Source of the DNA: an uncultured Clostridia bacterium
GTDB taxonomy: Bacteria > Bacillota > Clostridia > RUG12999
Direction of reading: 5' to 3'
DNA length: 5,290 bases
Assembly: GCA_949739095.1 (NCBI GenBank)
Contig: CATIYX010000056.1
Location: forward strand, 1 to 5,290
The position numbers were made by a program, and so were the translations under genes. Shown piece by piece: positions 1 through 5,290 of this stretch (positions within the stretch are counted from its first letter, which is position 1; every line of letters begins with the position of its first letter). The notes below the pieces were generated by a model that was not told where the DNA came from, did no database searches, and was given only the letters and a program-made list of their open reading frames with translations.

Positions 1-110
1 AAGTTTTTACATTACAGCTTACGCGCGGAATACAGGTACAAGTTTTTTCTTCCATGCATATCAACTCTTTTCTGGAGAATTCTAAATAAAACAGGTTTGT
101 TTATGAAAAA

Positions 111-125
111 GCGGCAAGCTGCCGC
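111..125 (-). terminator. Possible minus-strand intrinsic terminator or leader hairpin
   Basis: The 6-bp arms GCGGCA (111-116) and TGCCGC (120-125) pair perfectly around a 3-base loop. Read on the minus strand, the hairpin is followed at once by five T (complement of 106-110), which is the form of a short intrinsic terminator. Read on the plus strand, no T run follows. No minus-strand gene lies to its right in the window, so its client is unclear. It could stop antisense transcription, or simply be a GC-rich leader hairpin ahead of the phosphoesterase. The stem is short, so function is uncertain. Confidence 0.35.
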
Positions 126-130
126 CGGAA

Positions 131-157
131 TATACATGACGAAATTCTTCATGTATA
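131..157. repeat. Perfect 9-bp inverted repeat in the operon leader
   Basis: TATACATGA (131-139) and TCATGTATA (149-157) are exact reverse complements separated by 9 bases. The dyad ends 57 bases before the phosphoesterase start codon. It could be a DNA operator for a dimeric regulator or an RNA stem-loop in the 5' leader. The two arms also contain weak promoter-like hexamers, TATACA (131-136) and TATAGA (154-159), 17 bases apart. Each matches consensus at four of six positions, so a repressor site over a weak promoter is possible but not shown. No known operator consensus is recognised. Confidence 0.45.
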
Positions 158-200
158 GATTTAGTATGAGAAAACAACAATGCAAATATACAAGAAATAA

Positions 201-206
201 AAGGAA
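201..206 (+). promoter_or_regulatory. Ribosome binding site of the metallophosphoesterase gene
   Basis: AAGGAA lies 8 bases before the ATG at 215. This is the normal Bacillota spacing and supports that ATG as the start. Confidence 0.75.
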
Positions 207-214
207 TGTGAAAC

Positions 215-925
215 ATGTCGATTTATGCCATTTCGGATCTGCATCTTCATTTGGGAATTCCATCAAAAAATATGAATGTATTCGGTAATCAGTGGGAAAA
301 CTATGTGGAGCGACTTGATGCGTCCTGCGGACAATTAACGAAAGACGATATTTTGCTGATTCCGGGAGATATTTCCTGGGCAACTTATGTACAGGAAAGC
401 CTACCGGATTTTGCTTTGCTGGAAAAATGGGATGCTGTAAAATTGATTTCCAAAGGGAACCATGATTATTGGTGGACGACCGCAAACAAATTGGAAGCAT
501 TTCGCATGGAAAATGATTTGGAAAGCATTCATTTCCTACATAACAGTTTTTATCCCTGCGGAGACATTGCCATTTGTGCAAACCGGGGTTGGTTGATTCC
601 TGGTATGCAGGGGTTTGGCAAGGATGACCAAAAAATTTATGCACGGGAACTGATTCGGCTGGAATTGTCCCTGAAAGCTGCACAGAAAGCTGGATATGAA
701 AGAAAGATTGTCATGACGCACTATCCGCCGGCACTTGGCAGCAGTCAGCTGGATGAAGCAATTTTAGCATTGCTAAAACAATATGGCGTGGAAATTTGTA
801 TCTATGGTCATTTGCATGGAAAAAAACAGGGAGACGATATACTGTGCGGCATGGTGGATGGCATTACATTTCAGATGGTGTCCAGTGATTATTTGCAATT
901 TCAGCCGCTGCGCATTATGGATTGA
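215..925 (+). CDS. Calcineurin-like metallophosphoesterase (predicted phosphohydrolase)
   Basis: This 236-residue protein has the whole metal-binding motif set of the calcineurin-like phosphoesterase superfamily. The motifs are D8-x-H10 (SDLHL), GD at 51-52 (PGDISW), GNHD at 81-84 followed by YWW, H169 in a THYPP segment, and GHLH at 198-201. These residues normally hold two divalent metals (Mn, Fe or similar) and hydrolyse phosphomono- or phosphodiesters. The SDLHL, PGDISW and GNHDYWW wording matches a small cytosolic phosphohydrolase group common in Clostridia (the COG1768 type, by memory). Its substrate is not known, so no gene symbol is given. There is no signal peptide or membrane segment. 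The length is typical of a single-domain member and nothing is missing. The ATG has a good ribosome binding site. The stop codon is 17 bases before the preferred rnr start, so the two are probably co-transcribed. The family call is firm; the substrate is open. Confidence 0.93.
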   Translation: MSIYAISDLHLHLGIPSKNMNVFGNQWENYVERLDASCGQLTKDDILLIPGDISWATYVQESLPDFALLEKWDAVKLISKGNHDYWWTTANKLEAFRMENDLESIHFLHNSFYPCGDIAICANRGWLIPGMQGFGKDDQKIYARELIRLELSLKAAQKAGYERKIVMTHYPPALGSSQLDEAILALLKQYGVEICIYGHLHGKKQGDDILCGMVDGITFQMVSSDYLQFQPLRIMD

Positions 926-928
926 CGG

Positions 929-936
929 AAAGGAAA
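929..936 (+). promoter_or_regulatory. Ribosome binding site that decides the rnr start
   Basis: AAAGGAAA lies 6 bases before ATG 943, just after the phosphoesterase stop codon (923-925). An upstream in-frame TTG at 922 overlaps that stop codon but has no Shine-Dalgarno sequence before it. An in-frame GTG at 940 is also possible but less well spaced. ATG 943 is therefore preferred. Confidence 0.7.
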
Positions 937-942
937 CAAGTG

Positions 943-3069
943 ATGGACAGAAAAGAGAAAGTATATGCCTATATATGCAGTAAAAGCTATGTTCCGCTGA
1001 AACAAGAGGAATTGGTGACGGTGCTTGGCGTACCGGCGGAAGATGTACCACAGTTAACAGCGATTTTGGAGGAGTTGGAGCAGGAAGGACGTATTTTTCG
1101 CAGCAAGCGCGGACGGTATTTGTCAGCACAGAGGGAACAAGTGGTGGCGGGAACCTATACTTCAAGCGAACGCGGTTATGGATTTGTAACGCCACTGGAA
1201 GAAGGCGCGGAAGACTATTATATTGCCCAGGAGGATGCAGCAGATGCAATGCACCGCGATACGGTTTTAATGAAAATTATCAGTGAAGGAACCGGCGGGC
1301 GGCGGACGCAGGGAAAAATTATAAAAGTGCTGCACCATGCAACGGAAACACTGGTTTGTAAATATGTGGTGCAGGGACAAAAACGGTTTGCCATACCGGA
1401 CGGCACAAAAATTTGGCAGGAGATACGCATTCACAAAGCACATACCATGGGAGCGGAGAAGGGACAAAAAGTGGTCGTGAAAATCCGAAACTATGGCGGA
1501 AAAAACCAAACGGTTACAGGAGAAATTGTTGAAATTCTAGGCTGGGCGAATGACCCGGCAGTAGTAATGAAATCTCTGGTGCGTACCTATGGACTGCCGG
1601 AAGCGTTTCCGGAAAAAGTTCTTCAGGAGGCAGAGGAGGTGCCGGCGGAAATTGGGGAAAACGATATATCCGGACGGCGCGATTTGCGTGAGCAGTTGAT
1701 TATCACGATTGATGGTGCGGACGCGCGGGACTTGGATGATGCAGTCTGTGTAGAACGGCTGGAGAATGGTAATTTTAAATTGGGTGTGCACATTGCGGAC
1801 GTATCAGAATATGTCCGTCAGGATGCAGCATTGGATAAAGAAGCACTTGGGCGAGGGACAAGCATCTATTTGGCGGGCGGTGTGATTCCCATGCTGCCAC
1901 CACGGCTTTCTAATGGCATTTGCAGTTTGAATCCGTGTCAGCCGCGACTGACGCTATCAGCAGAAATGGAAATCGCGCCGGATGGTGAAATTGTGGACCA
2001 CGATATTTTTACATCGGTTATTAGGACGCGCTACCGCATGACCTATGATGATGTGACAAAAATTTTGGAAGGGGATAAGGCGCTACGGGAATCCTATGCA
2101 GATTTATGTGATATGTTGGAGGATATGAAAACACTTGCAATGATTTTGCGAGCACGGCGGATTCGTGGCGGTAGTCTGGATTTTGATTTTCCAGAAGCAA
2201 AATTGTTTTTTGATGAAGATGGACGTGTAACAGATATCCAAAAAGAAGAGCATGGACTCTCAAATCAAATCATTGAGGAATTTATGCTGGCAGCAAACAG
2301 GACGGTTGCAGAGCATTTCTTTTGGTTGAAAACACCGTTTGTCTATCGTGTCCATGAAGCACCGGATGCAGAAAAAATGGCAGAACTCAATCAAACGCTG
2401 CATTTATTTGGATACCAAATCAAAGGAGCGATGGAAGAAGTACACCCGAAATCCTTGCAAATGATTTTGGAGGATATTAAGGACAAGCCTTTTCAACGTG
2501 TTGTGGGGACTATGATTTTGCGCAGCATGATGAAAGCACGTTATACGCCGCAGAATTTGGGACATTTTGGACTTGCTGCCAAGTATTATTGTCATTTCAC
2601 GTCACCCATTCGACGTTATCCGGACCTCATGGTACACCGCATTGTGAAAATGGCGCTCTGCGGGGAGTTGCAAGGCGCGCAGGAAACTGCTATGGAACGC
2701 GCAGTAATAAGCGCGGCGGAAATTGCCAGTGAACGGGAGCGGACGGCGGAAGAAGCGGAACGCACCAGCAAAAAAATCAAAATTGCAGAATATATGAAAC
2801 AATTTGTAGGAGAAGAATTTGATGGTATTATTTCTTCTGTGACTGGTTTTGGATTGTTTGTGGAATTAGAAAATATGGTGGAGGGCTTGGTTCATGTGAC
2901 ACAGCTTCAAGACGATTACTATGAATTTATTCCGGAGCAGTGCCAGCTTATTGGCGTTCGGACCAATCGTCAATATACCATTGGAGATATGGTGCGTGTC
3001 CGGCTTGTACGAGCGGATGAAGAAAACGGGGAAATCGATTTTGTTTTAGCGGAAGATAATGGGAGGTAA
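943..3069 (+). CDS. rnr: Ribonuclease R, RNB-family 3'-to-5' exoribonuclease
   Basis: RNase R degrades RNA processively from the 3' end, including structured RNA, in the cytoplasm. It acts in mRNA and rRNA quality control and, in studied bacteria, in trans-translation. Counting 708 residues from ATG 943, the full domain order is visible. An N-terminal winged-helix segment (about 1-62) comes first, then two cold-shock/OB domains (about 66-130 and 145-197, with GYGFV at 78-82). The RNB catalytic domain follows (about 245-570), and then an S1 domain (about 625-704). The RNB metal-binding aspartates are D257, D263, D265 and D266 in the IDGADARDLDDAV motif. The family signature HFTSPIRRYPDLMVHR is at 551-566, with the substrate-clamping arginine pair at 557-558. 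The Lys-rich tail after S1 found in E. coli RNase R is absent. The stop codon is 5 bases before the next gene's ATG. A longer reading from TTG 922 would add seven residues. Confidence 0.97.
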   Translation: MDRKEKVYAYICSKSYVPLKQEELVTVLGVPAEDVPQLTAILEELEQEGRIFRSKRGRYLSAQREQVVAGTYTSSERGYGFVTPLEEGAEDYYIAQEDAADAMHRDTVLMKIISEGTGGRRTQGKIIKVLHHATETLVCKYVVQGQKRFAIPDGTKIWQEIRIHKAHTMGAEKGQKVVVKIRNYGGKNQTVTGEIVEILGWANDPAVVMKSLVRTYGLPEAFPEKVLQEAEEVPAEIGENDISGRRDLREQLIITIDGADARDLDDAVCVERLENGNFKLGVHIADVSEYVRQDAALDKEALGRGTSIYLAGGVIPMLPPRLSNGICSLNPCQPRLTLSAEMEIAPDGEIVDHDIFTSVIRTRYRMTYDDVTKILEGDKALRESYADLCDMLEDMKTLAMILRARRIRGGSLDFDFPEAKLFFDEDGRVTDIQKEEHGLSNQIIEEFMLAANRTVAEHFFWLKTPFVYRVHEAPDAEKMAELNQTLHLFGYQIKGAMEEVHPKSLQMILEDIKDKPFQRVVGTMILRSMMKARYTPQNLGHFGLAAKYYCHFTSPIRRYPDLMVHRIVKMALCGELQGAQETAMERAVISAAEIASERERTAEEAERTSKKIKIAEYMKQFVGEEFDGIISSVTGFGLFVELENMVEGLVHVTQLQDDYYEFIPEQCQLIGVRTNRQYTIGDMVRVRLVRADEENGEIDFVLAEDNGR
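3062..3066 (+). promoter_or_regulatory. Ribosome binding site of the FUSC gene, inside the end of rnr
   Basis: GGAGG (within GGGAGGT) occupies the last sense codons of rnr. It is 8 bases before ATG 3075 and 5 bases before the alternative GTG 3072. The spacing favours ATG 3075. The overlap with rnr coding sequence suggests translational coupling. Confidence 0.75.
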
Positions 3070-3074
3070 GTGTG

Positions 3075-3593
3075 ATGGAGGAGCGGTTTAAAATCGGAAT
3101 GCGCACCATAAAAACGGCTGTTGCAGTACTAGTTTGTATGTTGGCAATGATGTTTTTTCCTGTGGAGAACGCATTCTATGCCTGTATTGCTGCTGTTATT
3201 TGTATGCAGCAAACCATGGAGCATACCATCCGTATTGGGCTTGACCGAATGAAAGGTACCATTGTCGGAGCGCTGTTGGGAATTGGCGCATTAATGTTGC
3301 AGCAGTGTATAACAATAGATTTAACAATTATTTTTGCGCCATTTGGTGTGATTTTTGTGCTGTATTTATGTAATGTCATGAAAATGCCGGCAAGTTGCTC
3401 TATTGGCTGCGTGGTATATTTGAGTATTTTATTGGTGCAACGGGATATGCCGCCATATTTATTTGGAATAGTGCGTGCACTTGAAACGTTTGTCGGTATC
3501 TTGATTGCCATGCTGGTGAATTTTTGCCTTGACCGCAGTTTTATTCAAAAAATACGCCGATTCCGAAAAGGAATCGGCGCAAATCATACATAA
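3075..3593 (+). CDS. Short FUSC / aromatic acid exporter-type membrane protein
   Basis: This 172-residue integral membrane protein resembles the N-terminal membrane module of the ArAE/FUSC group (the DUF939 or ArAE_1 type). Three conserved patches are readable: IGMRTIKTAVA (8-18), GLDRMKGTIVGALLG (55-69), and RALETFVGILIAMLVN (134-149). About five or six hydrophobic segments are visible, near 12-29, 33-47, 62-77, 82-100, 108-121 and 132-151. A short basic tail follows (KIRRFRK, 159-165). Family members are annotated as exporters of aromatic acids or other small molecules, but the substrate here cannot be inferred. Longer homologues carry a soluble C-terminal domain that this protein lacks, so it may act as an oligomer or with a partner. 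It is the last gene of the plus-strand group. Its final codons contain a strong hairpin that appears to terminate the opposing gene. GTG 3072 would add one residue. Confidence 0.85.
   Translation: MEERFKIGMRTIKTAVAVLVCMLAMMFFPVENAFYACIAAVICMQQTMEHTIRIGLDRMKGTIVGALLGIGALMLQQCITIDLTIIFAPFGVIFVLYLCNVMKMPASCSIGCVVYLSILLVQRDMPPYLFGIVRALETFVGILIAMLVNFCLDRSFIQKIRRFRKGIGANHT
3546..3579 (-). terminator. Intrinsic terminator of the antiporter gene, embedded in the FUSC coding sequence
   Basis: CGCCGATTCC (3555-3564) and GGAATCGGCG (3570-3579) form a perfect 10-bp, GC-rich stem with a 5-base loop. Read on the minus strand, the stem is followed by TATTTTTTG (complement of 3554-3546), a good U tract. On the plus strand the stem is followed by CAAATCATAC, which has no T run. 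The terminator therefore serves the minus-strand antiporter, whose stop codon is at 3696-3694, about 115 bases upstream of the hairpin. It lies over codons 161-169 of the FUSC gene. No better minus-strand terminator is visible in the spacer. Confidence 0.8.
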
Positions 3594-3693
3594 TTGAAAT
3601 AGAAATTTTATTTTCAGGTTGTATAATACAAAAATTGCTGCTATAATAAAAAAAGTCTTTTGCTGCTGTGGGAAACAGGTAACAGATAGTCGT
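3594..3693. other. Convergent intergenic spacer
   Basis: This AT-rich 100-base spacer lies between the FUSC stop codon and the antiporter stop codon. It contains a plus-strand promoter-like sequence (3619-3647), a short dyad (3619-3631), and a direct repeat of TTGCTGCT (3635-3642 and 3660-3667). I find no convincing plus-strand terminator for the rnr group and no plausible small gene. Confidence 0.6.
3619..3647 (+). promoter_or_regulatory. Candidate sigma-A promoter pointing antisense to the antiporter gene
   Basis: TTGTAT (3619-3624) and TATAAT (3642-3647) are 17 bases apart, and an extended -10 TG sits at 3639-3640. Transcription would begin near 3654 and run into the antisense strand of the antiporter's 3' end. 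The -35 box is also the left arm of the dyad TTGTAT-A-ATACAA (3619-3631). The match to consensus is good, but AT-rich spacers produce such matches by chance, and no gene or clear terminator follows on the plus strand. Confidence 0.35.
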
Positions 3694-5289
3694 TTATTTT
3701 GACATTAACACCATGATGTCGTCTTCTTTTATCAAGGTATTTCCTTTAGGGAAAATGGTTCTGCCGTTTCGTTTCATCAAAATCACGAGCTGATGGGGAG
3801 AAAGCGTAATTTCAGAAAGAGTTTTTCCAATCCAGGCGGGGCGGTCTGCTACATGTAATTCCAATAACGATAAATCGGGCGCATCTTCAAATGCAAGGGC
3901 GCTTAAAATGGCTGTGTCACCGGATTGAATGAGGGTTTTTCCACTTGGAATAATTGTTTCTGTGCCGCGCAGCAACACTACCAATAAAGTGCCGGGCGGT
4001 AGTCCGATGCTTCGGACGGGTTTTCCAGTCCAAGGATGCCCTTCGGGAATGTGGGATTCAATAAAATGAAGCTCCGATTCCTCTTGATAGTCGTTGAAAG
4101 TTCGGCGAACATCTGTTGTGGCGTCCACCATTTGTAGTTTTTTTGCAATCCACGGCAGCAAGGAACCTTGGAACAAAATAGACAACAACACAATGCAAAA
4201 AACAATATGAAACACATCATTTTTGGTATAGGCGGAACTGATAGTTGCCATGATAGCGAAAACAATAGATGACGCGCCGCGCAGACCTGACCACGATACC
4301 AGTAGTTTTTGTCCAAGAGAGCTACGACTGGGCTGCAATAGTCCAAACACAACTGCCGGACGGGCAATTAAACTTAGGAACAACGCAATAGCGAGCGCGG
4401 GCAAAAGAATATGTGGCAAAGTGGAAGGGAATGCAAGTAATCCCAACAAAAAGAAAATCACAATTTGCATCAGTCCTGTCACACCATCAAAAAAATGTAC
4501 CAATGACGTTTTGTTTTTGACCTTGGCGTTGCCAATTAGAATACCGGTAATATATGTACTCAAATATCCGTTTCCGCCGAGCGCGGTTGGAATGGCGTAG
4601 GAAAGCAGTGCGACGGCTAACACGAAAATGGTATCCATACCGCTTTGTGAAAAGGAAAGATGACGCAATATCCAAATTGCAACAACTGCGATGACAACAC
4701 CGAAAATGGCGCCATAGACCACTTGGGAAAAAATGAGATAGGTAATAGAGCCAGTAGAAGAAACACCTTGCATCAGCGTTAATATGATGACTGTCAGCAT
4801 ATAGGAAAAAGGGTCATTACTGCCGCTTTCAATTTCCAAGAGTGAAGCGGTATGTTCTTTGAGATTTAGTTTTTTGCTACGCAAAATAGAAAAGACGGAA
4901 GCGGCATCAGTAGAGCTGATAACAGCGCCGATTAACATACTTCCCAGAAAAGCAAAACGCAAAATAAAATAACAAAACAAACCTGTGAGGGCGGCAGTGA
5001 GGATAACTCCTGCTGAGGAGAGAATAACTGCTCTGACTGCGACTGGTTTGGCAGCGTTCCAATTTGTGCCGAACCCACCATAAAACATAATAAAAATCAA
5101 TGCGATAGAACAAATTTGTTCCGCAAATTGATAATTGTCAAAAGGAATTTTGAATAACCCATCAGAGCCGAAAAGCATGCCTAACCCCATAAATAAAAGA
5201 AGGGCGGGGACACCGAATTTTTGGGATAAACGGTTTCCGGCAAGACAGAGGATGAGTATGACGGCGCATAACAGTAGCAACGTCGGCAT
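3694..5289 (-). CDS. CPA1-type potassium (or sodium)/proton antiporter with two C-terminal RCK_C domains
   Basis: The 531-residue product is an inner-membrane cation/proton antiporter resembling NhaP2/CvrA. Residues 1 to about 385 hold roughly 12-13 hydrophobic segments. The transport core shows SSTDAA at 125-130 (D128), the ND pair typical of electroneutral CPA1 exchangers at 158-159 (ESGSNDPFSY), and the conserved arginine R337 in SGLRGASS. The cytosolic tail has two TrkA-C/RCK_C modules, about 415-465 and 480-531, that are clearly repeats of one another. Such exchangers export K+ or Na+ in return for H+ and serve pH, potassium and osmotic balance. The ion cannot be decided here. RCK_C domains bind regulatory ligands, and in some Bacillota transporters they bind cyclic di-AMP, so regulation of that kind is possible but inferred. 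The start ATG lies one base from the window edge. The N-terminus resembles family members and is probably complete, but the ribosome binding site and promoter are out of view. The gene is convergent with the rnr group. Confidence 0.93.
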   Translation of the reverse strand: MPTLLLLCAVILILCLAGNRLSQKFGVPALLLFMGLGMLFGSDGLFKIPFDNYQFAEQICSIALIFIMFYGGFGTNWNAAKPVAVRAVILSSAGVILTAALTGLFCYFILRFAFLGSMLIGAVISSTDAASVFSILRSKKLNLKEHTASLLEIESGSNDPFSYMLTVIILTLMQGVSSTGSITYLIFSQVVYGAIFGVVIAVVAIWILRHLSFSQSGMDTIFVLAVALLSYAIPTALGGNGYLSTYITGILIGNAKVKNKTSLVHFFDGVTGLMQIVIFFLLGLLAFPSTLPHILLPALAIALFLSLIARPAVVFGLLQPSRSSLGQKLLVSWSGLRGASSIVFAIMATISSAYTKNDVFHIVFCIVLLSILFQGSLLPWIAKKLQMVDATTDVRRTFNDYQEESELHFIESHIPEGHPWTGKPVRSIGLPPGTLLVVLLRGTETIIPSGKTLIQSGDTAILSALAFEDAPDLSLLELHVADRPAWIGKTLSEITLSPHQLVILMKRNGRTIFPKGNTLIKEDDIMVLMSK

Positions 5290-5290
5290 A

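Noticed and set aside
1..214. A clear sigma-A promoter for the rnr group
   Set aside because: I compared candidate -35/-10 pairs across the leader. None exceeded four of six matches in both hexamers at 16-18 base spacing, so none is annotated separately.
103..288. Possible small leader peptide starting at ATG 103 on the plus strand
   Set aside because: It overlaps the phosphoesterase start out of frame by over 70 bases, has only a weak Shine-Dalgarno sequence, and its first codons fall in the 111-125 hairpin.
12..683. Long minus-strand open frame of 223 codons opposite the phosphoesterase
   Set aside because: It lies almost wholly antisense to a gene with intact catalytic motifs. Its translation is rich in His, Cys, Pro and Phe with no recognisable domain, as expected for an antisense shadow.
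922..942. TTG 922 as the rnr start, giving a TTGA overlap with the upstream stop codon
   Set aside because: No Shine-Dalgarno sequence precedes it, whereas ATG 943 has AAAGGAAA at ideal spacing and begins where the N-terminal domain does.
3555..3579. The strong hairpin as terminator of the plus-strand rnr group
   Set aside because: It lies before the FUSC stop codon and has no T run after it on the plus strand; the T run is present only on the minus strand.
3713..3793. 26-codon plus-strand open frame (ATG ATG TCG) downstream of the candidate promoter
   Set aside because: It has no ribosome binding site, no recognisable features, and lies fully antisense to the antiporter's RCK_C coding sequence.
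4250..4600. 116-codon plus-strand open frame inside the antiporter gene
   Set aside because: It is antisense to the conserved membrane core, with no ribosome binding site and a composition typical of a shadow frame.

Overview
The window looks like ordinary chromosome of a low-to-moderate GC Bacillota bacterium, most likely an anaerobic Clostridia or Lachnospirales-type organism. This rests on three things: strong purine-rich Shine-Dalgarno sites (AAGGAA, AAAGGAAA, GGGAGG), the protein families present, and AT-rich spacers. Genus cannot be read from the sequence. No insertion sequence, phage gene, CRISPR array, tRNA or rRNA is visible.

Layout. Positions 1-214 are a leader with no convincing gene; it holds two hairpin-forming inverted repeats (111-125 and 131-157). 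A tight three-gene plus-strand group follows: a calcineurin-like metallophosphoesterase (215-925), ribonuclease R (best start ATG 943, to 3069), and a short FUSC/aromatic-acid-exporter-type membrane protein (best start ATG 3075, to 3593). The gaps are 17 and 5 bases, so the three are probably co-transcribed. A convergent spacer (3594-3693) separates them from a minus-strand gene (5289 down to 3694) for a CPA1-type cation/proton antiporter of the NhaP2/CvrA kind with two C-terminal TrkA-C (RCK_C) domains. Its ATG lies one base from the window edge, so its promoter and ribosome binding site are not visible.

How the parts relate. RNase R is the recognisable housekeeping member of the plus-strand group. 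The phosphoesterase and the FUSC protein have no obvious biochemical link to it, and the usual Bacillota partners smpB and secG are not in the window. The antiporter is a separate transcription unit. Its only good intrinsic terminator lies inside the last codons of the opposing FUSC gene, so the 3' ends of the two units should overlap as antisense RNA. The convergent spacer also carries a promoter-like sequence pointing into the antiporter's antisense strand.

I see no clearly new biological system. The observations most worth checking are the terminator embedded in a coding sequence, the tandem RCK_C duplication in the antiporter, and the dyad and promoter-like elements in the two spacers.
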